From positions 1 to 23,170 of the forward strand of contig RXOD01004383.1 of the NCBI GenBank assembly GCA_005223375.1: DNA of 23,170 nucleotides, given 5' to 3'. Position 1 is the first letter of the stretch, and every line of letters begins with the position of its first letter. This DNA is from Amoebophrya sp. AT5.2. Lineage: Eukaryota; Sar; Dinophyceae; Syndiniales; Amoebophryaceae. Made by a program: the position numbers and the translations under genes. The notes beneath the pieces were generated by a model. That model searched no databases. It worked only from the letters and a program-made list of their open reading frames with translations, and had not been told where the DNA came from. This document shows positions 9,601 to 17,233 of this stretch, piece by piece.

Positions 9601-9876
9601 CAGGTGCGCGAAGCTCTCCAGCCCCTCGTGAAGAAACACAACAGCTACCGGAAGGTCCTGGCAGGCATGAATCTCCTCCGAAGAATCGGGCTGCTCGACT
9701 CCGACGCCAACCACACCAAAAGATCTGTCACGGTCCGAGGCTCGCACGTGACCGTGCACGACAGAAATGGCTGCACCACCTTCGTCAAAGACCACAGAAA
9801 GACGGCGCCGTTGTCCGACAAGCAGTACCTGGCCAAGATGGAGCAGCTGGTGGAGGCGGGGCCTGCGGGAGCCTAG
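6658..9876 (+). CDS. Large intronless orphan protein with possible HicA-like C-terminus
   Basis: A single uninterrupted frame of 1072 residues. I chose the ATG at 6658 because it sits in a good eukaryotic context (ACC before ATG); the frame stays open a little upstream without another ATG. The N-terminal 230 or so residues look beta-rich (ELAIPGWRDL, WRFTFLPGELDSP). Residues about 300-400 are charged and helical (KDMARAREQRDLAKVKLLLKQ). A large middle region (about 415-820) contains LYQALFLLCLHEQCG and ends in QKYLQYYKQRKKL. An acidic linker around 830-930 is followed by a basic C-terminus. Residues about 990-1060 (NSYRKVLAGMNLL, RGSHVTVHDRNG, FVKDHRK) resemble the HicA/dsRBD-like pattern of an RNA-binding GSH motif followed by a Gly turn and a terminal His (H1030 in GSH). 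That is a weak motif match. No family is recognised for the rest. Confidence 0.85.
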   Translation: MSQSTELSDSALVPNPVDSAVITVNVPSHQPDSATGMFKGRQIELAIPGWRDLTPAQLRIEIQLRSVRFMESSVHVHCVQDGFLFEPEICVIDKTEQPVNFTSHFECNTRTDKITISVGGHNQEHQMQRIQCAHSRLPGWRFTFLPGELDSPLKTMRRILFDPEKHAVQVYPGKMIPTGAVLTREILEDEYLSVLIRMDDGYRVRHERTPAGTLRFTQTWREEPVISKEELMGAKKGKKQSGSQLAISGSGPESEMLSVIQKMGALNLREPSRAVKVSPVEFGCSTRLGPRSGADVQVRFLERKEDENAASGKQFQSDVESLVKDMARAREQRDLAKVKLLLKQAEDAFGAKNEAGDNLVTGNSRKRLSDAIKKTRAAAETNPGPPAGADSKQANSAPKSKASHAPQLPLTSRRIQSEFTTKDASALIFLADRSALSRMFDTQASPLLDIANFKACVRAVASAGAGTTATGDSGSNHVSTKQARLGLYQALFLLCLHEQCGADSFFLKPPFSAQHIDACLQRYVCALVAQLLPDRVDSGETFVMKSAHPIDPLRDDEVWRLCFFWDRARQERIKPESKNTFTVDTSGPPVLRFIILSDEKSAAYQRLTLASEIKFPGLASDRVVWVKAADTELVPQTALSAPQSLLDDPFTSVERGSFLAFRIEDTHTVVKNTLIRHGKTPALLQHASDAQLLPIIDEHLQGQQNHAVHVGLKLGLVDPEVTAREKERVLQKYLQYYKQRKKLATIAMCYGENHPYFAYSRAALNPVLDDQEVISLLEKSQFGDQSSPENTDYERAEGCIVFAPPPPTTWSECGFDAAFWSSGRSGSSDESPSDALAVTALLAMQDLKEELGLESPAEELDAALVDVLQELADGAESGGSEISRPKSKSMHDEDTAGLRSIATAILPWLTDPAVRAEQRRRAEEVMAVYRAKGFRRRKSYAEVPWKKADTEDAKTKKLFPEPEPSSTVTAADGRRRAELKKQVREALQPLVKKHNSYRKVLAGMNLLRRIGLLDSDANHTKRSVTVRGSHVTVHDRNGCTTFVKDHRKTAPLSDKQYLAKMEQLVEAGPAGA

Positions 9877-10454
9877 AGAATCAGATGCGTCGGACCTCTG
9901 TAGACTGAGATATTATCAGAAAATTTGGATTCAAATTGCGACACAGGAGTTAATTACAGAATACCATAGTAACCGTACCTAAGCTCGTGTTTGGAAATTA
10001 GCTCAAATCATGGCACGCGCTACGGTCTTCTCTTAGCTACAAAATTTCTCTGACATTTCCACGGTTGCGTGGCTAAGCCTATAGATAGTCTATATGTCAG
10101 TGCAGGTACAGGTTTTCGCACTACTGCATAAGCGTTCTCGATGTGTTCTAACTTCTGAATCGTTCTCTGCTCAAGACTGGTGCTATCAGACTCATACGAA
10201 GTAGATGGTCGAGTAAATATGGAAGTAACGCATAAAGCAGATTCTGATCAAGATGTGGTAACAGCTGCGCGTTTCAGCGCATGAAGTCGCTCGAAATGAG
10301 ATATCAACCCCCACTGAATCGAGACTTGAATGTAACTCTGCTGCTTTTTTTTTACTGCTTGACGAACGGCTGAATATATTCTCAACCCAGTACCCCGCTC
10401 GTTAGCTGCGTTGGAAGGAACGCCCGAGGCAAGACCGTATGAGCTGAAAAGAAG
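9877..10454. other. Intergenic stretch, no supported gene
   Basis: An AT-richer spacer between the orphan gene and the NAA60-like gene. No coding frame with protein-like content was seen on either strand, and no RNA gene or clear repeat. Confidence 0.6.
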
Positions 10455-11636
10455 ATGGTCGACGTTGCCTTGCAGTTGAGCGCGGCTGAGGAGTACGACC
10501 AACATTGGCGCAATTTTTACCCCTCGTGGCCGGAGATACCGCCGTTGGTGGTGGGAGAACAAGGAGATGCTGTTCATCCTGTTGCGGGTGGGCAGTTACA
10601 ATCCCTACCGCCAGCACCCGCTGCCGTGTGCCTTCGCTTCGTCGGAGAGCCAGGCCGGTACTCGTACGCCGACATGGCCAGTATCAAAGCGCTCCACACG
10701 GACTGGTTCCCGGTGCGGTACGGCAGCGATTTCTACGACCAGATCGCCACTGGAGGCATCTTCTCCGTTTGCGCACGACGTCGGGATGTTGGGGTGAATG
10801 TCCTCGACGAGAATCCTGATTCTGCATCGAGGAAGCCGGAATCTCCGCCGTGCTCCTGCGAGGGGGGCGAAGAAGTGGTGGGGTTGCTTTGCCTCCGGCA
10901 CGAGCTGGGCGACCGGACCGACGTGCCGGTGGAGATCACTGGGTCGCCCCGGTTTTTGTACATTGCAACCTTGGGCGTTGCGCGGCATGCGCGCGGGTGC
11001 GGCATCGCCAAGGCCCTCGTCCGGCACGTGTTGCAAATTTTTGGGGCAGATCGATCAACACCAAGTGGCAGTGGCCGATCGTCGTCTGCCGCATCGCCAC
11101 CAGCCTCAGCGGACGCGAGGAGAAGTGATTGCCTCGGGAGGAGCGCGGCGAGGACCACCGCAGGAACCACCGCAGTTCCTGCAGCAGGGGATCTTGTGGC
11201 CGCACGGAAGCTGCTCGGCCTGGATTGGCGCCGGGACGCTCCTAGTACTATGGTAGTAGATGAGGAGCAAGTAGAAAGAGAAACCATTTTTACCATAGTA
11301 CCGCACAAGCACTATGAAGAGACTGCACGAGGTCGAGGAGGAAGAACGGCCGAAGTAAATCACACGCCTCCGCCAGCATCCCCCTTTCGTCCGGCCTCCT
11401 GGAAGCCGAACGGGTCCCAACACGGGGTCGTGGGCATCTACTTGCATGTTATTGCGTTTAACAAGCACGCGCAGCGTTTGTACGAAGGTCTTGGCTTCGC
11501 GTACTACAGCACGCGTTGTGGCTTCTACGAACTAAACGGGAAGTCGTACGACGCCTACACGTACGTGTATATGTTCGACAAACACTTACAAAACCGATTG
11601 CAGAAGACCAACTGCGCGGCAGCGGCGGGGGATTGA
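10455..11636 (+). CDS. NAA60: N-alpha-acetyltransferase 60-like GNAT enzyme with internal insertion
   Basis: 393 residues. Residues 83-96 (DWFPVRYGSDFYDQ) match the NAA60 signature DWFP-x-x-Y-x-x-x-x-Y. FLYIATLGV at 167-175 is the beta4 strand with Y169 aligning with catalytic Tyr97 of human NAA60. RGCGIA (180-185) is the acetyl-CoA-binding R-x-x-G-x-G/A loop. GIYLHV (327-332) carries H331, aligning with catalytic His138. LYEGLGFAYY and YTYVYMFDK close the GNAT fold. NAA60 acetylates the N-terminal Met of membrane proteins on the cytosolic side of the Golgi. About 125 low-complexity Ser/Ala/Thr/Arg residues (roughly 200-325) split the fold between the acetyl-CoA loop helix and the LHV strand; human NAA60 has about 13 there. 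The C-terminal membrane-anchoring helices of animal NAA60 are absent. The insertion may be translated or may include a retained intron. Confidence 0.87.
   Translation: MVDVALQLSAAEEYDQHWRNFYPSWPEIPPLVVGEQGDAVHPVAGGQLQSLPPAPAAVCLRFVGEPGRYSYADMASIKALHTDWFPVRYGSDFYDQIATGGIFSVCARRRDVGVNVLDENPDSASRKPESPPCSCEGGEEVVGLLCLRHELGDRTDVPVEITGSPRFLYIATLGVARHARGCGIAKALVRHVLQIFGADRSTPSGSGRSSSAASPPASADARRSDCLGRSAARTTAGTTAVPAAGDLVAARKLLGLDWRRDAPSTMVVDEEQVERETIFTIVPHKHYEETARGRGGRTAEVNHTPPPASPFRPASWKPNGSQHGVVGIYLHVIAFNKHAQRLYEGLGFAYYSTRCGFYELNGKSYDAYTYVYMFDKHLQNRLQKTNCAAAAGD
11161..11181. repeat. Short hairpin in NAA60 insertion
   Basis: CAGGAAC (11161-11167) pairs exactly with GTTCCTG (11175-11181) around a 7-base loop. 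It overlaps an imperfect direct duplication of GAACCACCGCAG that encodes Thr/Ala/Gly-rich sequence, consistent with recent expansion of the insertion. Confidence 0.45.
11245..11301. repeat. 11-bp inverted repeat inside NAA60 insertion
   Basis: GTACTATGGTA (11245-11255) and TACCATAGTAC (11291-11301) are exact reverse complements enclosing 35 bases. A GT (11245) and an AG (11297-11298) within the arms bound 54 bases, so removal would keep frame. It lies in the poorly conserved insertion of the acetyltransferase. It may be an introner-like element or a retained intron; the frame is also open through it. Confidence 0.5.
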
Positions 11637-12396
11637 ATTGACGCGAACCTCGCAGTTAGGCTTACTATCTTTCTATAAATATGCATGAGCATGGCGAGAA
11701 GCTGAAGCACGGAAACGAAGACAACATGAAAAGGAAGACCATCGTTCGAAAAATAAAAAAACGGCCCGCTGCAGCCGCGCCTGGGGCTGTGCGGAGGATC
11801 GCGAACTGATGTGATGCGACAGACTTCTACTCATGACGAAGTTTTAGCTCTACTTGTCTGCCGACGGCATCGAGCTGATTGATTCGGTATATCAATGTAC
11901 AAGCGGACGAAAAGGCAGTAGAGCACAGCCGGCAGCTCTTTTGCTACGCGGACCCAGAGCTGGTATCATACATACTCATCATTTTCGTTGTGGCACTCGA
12001 ATGTTGAGAGGGCGATAGAGGAGAGTGAGTGAAGAAGCACAGCGTTCCCTGGTTTCTTTAGCAAAAATTATATTGTTCTTGTTCGGGTAACTACTTTTTC
12101 CTTGAGTTTGAGCTCGGCCAGCAAGTAGAAGATGTGGAACAGGCAGTATAGTTACGCCTAATGCCTCAGAAAACACTTTCCGCCATGTCAGAATTAGTAC
12201 AACTGTTTCAGAATCAGAATCAATATGAATAAACTCGCGGTCGCGACCATATATATACGCAACGACATGCAAGAACTACCAGTTTCTCAGCAGCTTCACC
12301 TAATATCGGCTACCAACCTAATCCTACAACCACAACCAGTCAATATCCATTTATCTTTATCTTTGATTTTCTAGCATAGGCATTTGCATCTGCATC
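11637..12396. other. Intergenic stretch, no supported gene
   Basis: No coding frame with protein-like content was seen. Two pyrimidine-AG sites lie near the right end (TTTTCTAG ending 12374, TTTTTTCAG ending 12410) and could be splice acceptors for the next gene. Confidence 0.5.
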
Positions 12397-12942
12397 ATGA
12401 TTTTTTCAGGGACAGCGTCCTCCTTGTCCGACGCCTTCGCCTCGTACTTCTTGCCCAACCTGAGCTATTTTCTCGTGATCCGCCTTCTCTTTGCGTTCGC
12501 TGTGGGCACCAACACGCGAATGAGCTCGGGGCTGTTGTGTGTCGTCACAATGCCGTTCGGGGTCGCCATGCTCGTCGTGTCGCTTGTGTTTCGCGGTTTC
12601 GCGGCTGCGCCTGTTGCAGGCTCGCCATCCGCGGGATCAGAGCTGGAGCCATCCGGCTTCGACGCGTGGGGGATGTGGTCCTGGGTGGCCAATGTGGGGC
12701 ACCAAGTGTGCCACGAGGTGGCCTGCGGCGTGTTCTGGGGTACGGCTTGGCCCTGGCTTTACGTGCTGTCGGTGGATCTCCTGAATACGAGGGGGCCATC
12801 TAGGCGGCTTTGTAGCCACGATTTCGGCCTGGCCCCATCCCCAACAGCAAATTTCTACGACTCTCGAATATGCATACGGGGGGCCATCGTGGTAGTGAAT
12901 AGATGGTGGGGCGGTAGGTATAGGTTGTCGCCAAATCAATAA
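12397..12942 (+). CDS. Putative membrane protein
   Basis: A 181-residue frame from the ATG at 12397. Residues about 22-37 (LSYFLVIRLLFAFAVG) and 44-68 (SGLLCVVTMPFGVAML and following) are strongly hydrophobic, and a Trp-rich segment around 90-130 (MWSWVANVG, GVFWGTAWPWLYVLSV) could form one or two more spans. A TTTTTTCAG tract ends at 12410, inside the first codons, so the true gene may use this as a splice acceptor with an upstream exon or leader, starting at an internal Met (residue 42). The last 50 residues after LLNT look less protein-like and may be read-through into an intron or 3'UTR. No family recognised. Confidence 0.4.
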   Translation: MIFSGTASSLSDAFASYFLPNLSYFLVIRLLFAFAVGTNTRMSSGLLCVVTMPFGVAMLVVSLVFRGFAAAPVAGSPSAGSELEPSGFDAWGMWSWVANVGHQVCHEVACGVFWGTAWPWLYVLSVDLLNTRGPSRRLCSHDFGLAPSPTANFYDSRICIRGAIVVVNRWWGGRYRLSPNQ

Positions 12943-14720
12943 TGTAATCGACAGGGGGGGGAGGGGAGGATGTGCGTTCTGGGTGATCGTGATGCCGTAC
13001 TACATGCACGTGGCTCGTTTTCGTTAGCCGCCACTGCGTGACCTCAGCACCCGGCTTCCTTGGCATGCTTGCCGCTGGTGTGCCGCTCAGCAGTCCTTTT
13101 ATAGCACTCTCTCAACGTGAGCGTGGGGGTGCGGGCTGCCGCGACTAGGTCTAGGACGAGATGATGAGGAAAGCCTTCTGGTTCAGGGAGCCTTCGGCGG
13201 GATTTCATGTTTATTCGCGGAGCAGGTCGGGACTAGAAATAGATCCACGTCGATTCCTGTTCCTATTCACGCGCTTTTCTGTTGGTTTCAAATCGATGCG
13301 GACTTATTCGAAGTCGAAGTCGCGATGCAGCCCGAGATTGATGCTTTGTCCTCGCTTCGATCTTGACTTGCTAGTTCGACAATGAATCCACTGCTTTGAT
13401 GTTTTCAGAAGTCTTACTTGCTTCTAGTTGGCCCCGCTCCCCTCCATATGGAAGTGGGCCACGAAGAAACGCATGCCGGCGTGAGCAAGTGTCGAAGAGG
13501 AAGCGGCGGTGTCTGACCGCAGAACTAGTGGAGCTCCTCTTGATGAACATAGACGGACTTCTGGGGCGAGGAGAAGGCCAAAGCAGCTGGTCGCTTTCTG
13601 CGTCTTGGTCAAGGAACTCAACATCAACATATTTGCAGTTTACTATCCATCGTTTTACCTTTGATAAGATCATACATTCGTAATGCATCGGCTACTTTAC
13701 TAGGATGAGAATAAGATGTAGATCTTTAACCCAATCCCAACGAGAACGAAGGCGAGCAACTTGCCGCGGTAACCGTGGCCTTGATGCTGTCCAAGTCCAC
13801 CCCGGCCGCTTGTTAACGATACTTGCATAGACCACTGCGCTTCGGTATACTTTGCATGCCCACGGCAATGAATGTTTCTTATAGACGAGGATGAGTATTC
13901 TTTCATGTATTGCTATTGGGACGAAGTGGAAATACCACGACGCATTTTGGATAAAAAAAAATAAACGCGCGAGGGTGGTGGTACCTCCACCTCCTACTGT
14001 ATGATATAAGTAAAGTACGATTTACGAACGTCAAGAATGACAGTTGGTATGTGTCGCTATCTGCTCCTCCTTCGGTTTGTGAGTGCCAGCAGTCCTGATT
14101 CTACTCGTGCGTGTGATGTTGTAGATTCGGTCGTGTCCGTGTGTCTCGCGCATGTTGCTCACCTGGTCGACGGCCTACTTACTTCGGTCCCACTTCGGTC
14201 CCGCATGAACACGATTCTTCTCTTTCATCGGCACGAACTACGCTTGTTCATCTTTATCTTGATCCTTTGATGCATTTATTCTGTTTCTTCAAAAAGTGTT
14301 TCTTTCTGGGGCGGGGTGATCCCGCACCTGATCGTCGTTGATACCGTGCGAGAAGTTAATAAATTTTTTGCGCCCAACATGAGGCGGCACCATTTTCATC
14401 ACCTGGATATTTATTGCAGGGAGCGGCACCGCCCATACCCCGCCTCCATACAGTTTGCATTCATAGGAAGTCCAGTCGCTGTTACTATACTTGACGAAGA
14501 ACGTACACGTAGTAGACGTACGACTTTGCCGTGCCCGTATCGAAAACAAAATAAAAAATTCATTGATTTCATCGATTCGCCGATGCCAATTCATTGATTA
14601 AGTTCTACCCACACACCAACTACCGCTAGTACGACTGCTACATCTACACTACTCTTCTTGTACTCTACGTAGTGTACGTAAGGGCGGCCGCACAGCTACT
14701 TCTTGTTTCAGCGCAAGAGA
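12943..14720. other. Long intergenic stretch, no firm gene
   Basis: Contains a run of eight G at 12954-12961 followed by more G tracts, a short duplicated ACTTCGGTCCC near 14190-14211, and overlapping open frames on both strands at 14289-14597, none with a recognisable domain or a clear splice pattern. TGTTTCAG at 14704-14711 is a likely acceptor for the next gene, nine bases before its ATG. Confidence 0.45.
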
Positions 14721-16031
14721 ATGAGCAAGAATCCGCCTCGCGGCTTATCGGACGAGCCTGCGTTGCGTCCAGAGTATGCGCGGACGGCGCCGAAGATCAG
14801 TATTGAGATGCGGCAGAAGCAGCTGAACGGTTATGGGAAGGCCAAACAATTGTTGTCAGGATCAGAAGCATTCCCGACAGAGTGGAAGCGTCGTATTTTT
14901 TGCAGTCGTGTTAGCGATCCGTCAGGCCCCGCTCTTTGGGCTTGTATTATGTCTTGCTGTGTTGGTGGTCTGGTAGTTTTCGTACTGGTTGGTTTTGGCC
15001 CGTTCGTTGTAGCTAGTTGTAGTCGTCGTCTTGGGGCATAGTAGAGCGAAAGTAGCATTAGCAGCTTCAGCAGCTGCAGCTGCAGGTGCAGTAAGTAATG
15101 AATTCGCCCCGCTGGATTGGCTCCACTCTGGGGCTGCAGCACCAGCTTCACGCACGGAGATGCGGAGATGTGTCCCAACGTAGGGTCTACTCGTGTTTTG
15201 TTTGTAGTTTGCTTTTAATTTCTCTTCTTAAGTTTATGAATGTGTTCCATGCCCAGCGCTCCACAGACATGATAGAAAGATAGAAGAATACAGCTCCACG
15301 ACATCGACGCCCGCACTCGTATCTCTGCCGGAAATCGGACCGCCGGGGAGGACGAAAATCCTCGTCCTCCTCCTCCTCCTTCTCCAAAAGAGCAGCCGCC
15401 CGGGCTATGTGCGCACGACGATCACGCCAATACTGGAGGAGCTGGCCACGGAGTTTTGGGTAAACGAAAACCGGATCCGCGTGGACGGCGACGAGCTGGT
15501 CGAATGGATGATCCGTCATGTGGAAGGAAAGGTGCGGCTGGACGAAGACGTGCAGCACATGCTTCAGGCGAAAAAGGAGGTATTGAACGAAAGGCCAATG
15601 TTGTATACCTCGTTATAGATAAGCAGCGAGCATCGCGGTTCGGCTTCGGTACTTCTTGAGCTATTTTGATAATCGATCCGCAACCGCAACCGCAACCGTA
15701 TCAGAATCAGAAGCATAAATTGACAGATCATACACTGGTGACTCACTGAGAAGCACAGAAGCCTAGAGCTAGACACTGCACACCATCATGCATCGATTAA
15801 TTTCGATTGACTGACCGCAAGCAACGAGGATTCAATCGACCGATCCATCGGCCCGCTGCGCAGGTACTCAACCAACCTCCGGTGGTGGAGCACGACATCA
15901 GAAAGCTTCGCGCGGATTGCGACTCGGTAGCGGACAAGCTCGAAGACATCTGGGAAGTGGAGAAAAGCCAGGCGGAGAAGCGACGGGCCCGGGATGAAGC
16001 AGCCGCAGCGGCCACAAAAATCGAGAAATAG
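14721..16031 (+). CDS. Small unrecognised gene of about three exons
   Basis: Exon A starts after TGTTTCAG (14711) with ATG at 14721: MSKNPPRGLSDEPALRPEYA then SIEMRQKQLNGYGKAKQLL; its end is uncertain (14909 gives the best phase). Exon B, about 15391-15579, reads TPILEELATEFWVNENRIRV then a DELVEWMIRHVEG helix and ends AKKE at a gtattg donor. Exon C, 15864-16031, starts in phase 0 after GCGCAG and reads QPPVVEHDIRKLRADCD, then a charged helix (EDIWEVEKSQAEKRRARDEA) and a TAG stop. The B-C junction is secure in phase. The A-B intron (about 481 bases) could hide another exon. With these borders the protein is 181 residues, mostly helical, with a C-terminal coiled-coil tendency. I do not recognise it. 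The proximity of the acceptor to the ATG suits a 5'UTR intron or leader trans-splicing. Confidence 0.58.
15345..15372. other. Hairpin covering a 3' splice-site pyrimidine tract
   Basis: GGAGGACGA (15347-15355) pairs exactly with TCGTCCTCC (15362-15370) around a 6-base loop, extendable by two pairs. The right arm is the start of the CTC-rich pyrimidine tract before exon B of the small three-exon gene, so folding would hide part of the tract. Confidence 0.45.
15668..15690. repeat. Short hexamer repeat
   Basis: About three tandem copies of a GCAACC-type hexamer lie within the second intron of the small three-exon gene. This is a simple microsatellite with no coding role seen. Confidence 0.5.
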
Positions 16032-17233
16032 TTAGGAAGATAGTAGCTCCTACACCTACTGCTGGTGCTGTTTTAGGTACTAAGAAAGTATTTCACATTC
16101 TTGTCTTATACCTGATTCTGACGATTTCTTGTTCTTGCTCTTGTGGTCGGTGTCAGTGCATGTGGATGAGAGCGATAGAAAAAGCCAAGAACGCAGGCTT
16201 GCGGCCCTTGTAGCTGCATGCCAACGTCCGTTCTGAGTTCAGGACGGACCTTGTCTCGTCCTTTCCCAAAAAGGATGCATCAAGCTCAAGCTCGGTCATT
16301 CAGGAAACTGGCGGGCGCCCTCGTAGAAAGATAAGTACTCGAAGGGAGGGTGCACTACAACCAATTCGATTGATGCCTGTCCCCGAGGTCCTCGTGATTC
16401 GTAGACGTTTTTCTTTTTCTTGGCGGATGCGTGATACCCTACAAACATGGCTTTAGCTTGCCACCACCAGCTCGAGCAGACAGACTCAGAACCACAGCGG
16501 GAAAACGCTTAAAGGCACGTGACACATCGTACAATATTTATATTTTTGTGTACTATACACTATCCCGTGATGGCGGGGCAGTAAGAACGAACAGCCCGCC
16601 CCCGCAACCACGGCCGCGCGCATCATGTTTTTATACTTCAATTTTGTACGCTATTTTTGGATTTGGATGAACATGCACTTGCACAGACGTGGAAGAACTC
16701 CGTGGACAAAATCCAGGATGTGGACAGCAACTAGAGGGGCAAAATCACGACGTGCGTTTTGTATGATTGAACGAAGTAGATGAATTGGCACAGAGGGAGC
16801 GAACAAAAAAAAGACGTTCGTACTTGTTCCCGATCAGGGGCTTCGAAGCCTGGCTGTCTCCAAGTGGTGGGGTTCATCTCGGTTGAGTTATGCTGTCTTC
16901 GCGATACAATGCTTTTGGGGTTCTGCATCTTCTTGTGTCTGGGGATAGTAAGTGCAAGTGGCAACAAGGGGAGTATCCATCGAGCGTCGGGATCAACTGC
17001 CTTGCATCAAGGTACTTCATGTTCTTTCGTGGGAAGATTCTTGTTGAGCAGACTCCCATAGCTTCAATTTTTCTACGAAAAAAAAAATAAATCTGGCTTT
17101 TTCCCGTATTTACGACTACTCACAACACTGCACTAGAAGCAAGCGATAAACAGTTTTTAGTTTTTTGTAGCTGGCCTAGTTTGTAGTTTGTGTTTGTTGT
17201 AAGTAGTTTTTAGGCGATCCAAAAAATCAATCG
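16032..17233. other. Intergenic stretch, no supported gene
   Basis: Open frames here are short, mutually overlapping and without domains. An 11-bp hairpin sits at 16226-16249 (GTCCGT and CTGA arms pairing with TCAG and ACGGAC, one wobble between). A/T-rich sequence with an A run near 17080 precedes the MORN5-like gene. Confidence 0.55.

Noticed and set aside
9235..9795. Long - strand frame opposite the orphan gene
   Set aside because: It is an antisense shadow in GC-rich coding DNA with no recognisable domain or independent start context.
12954..12970. Run of eight G followed by GGGG and GG, possible G-quadruplex
   Set aside because: Only two clear tracts of three or more separated G plus a long run; a simple homopolymer explains it.
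14289..14597. Overlapping open frames on both strands, both somewhat protein-like
   Set aside because: Neither has a domain, a convincing start, or splice sites linking it to another exon; no way to choose between strands.
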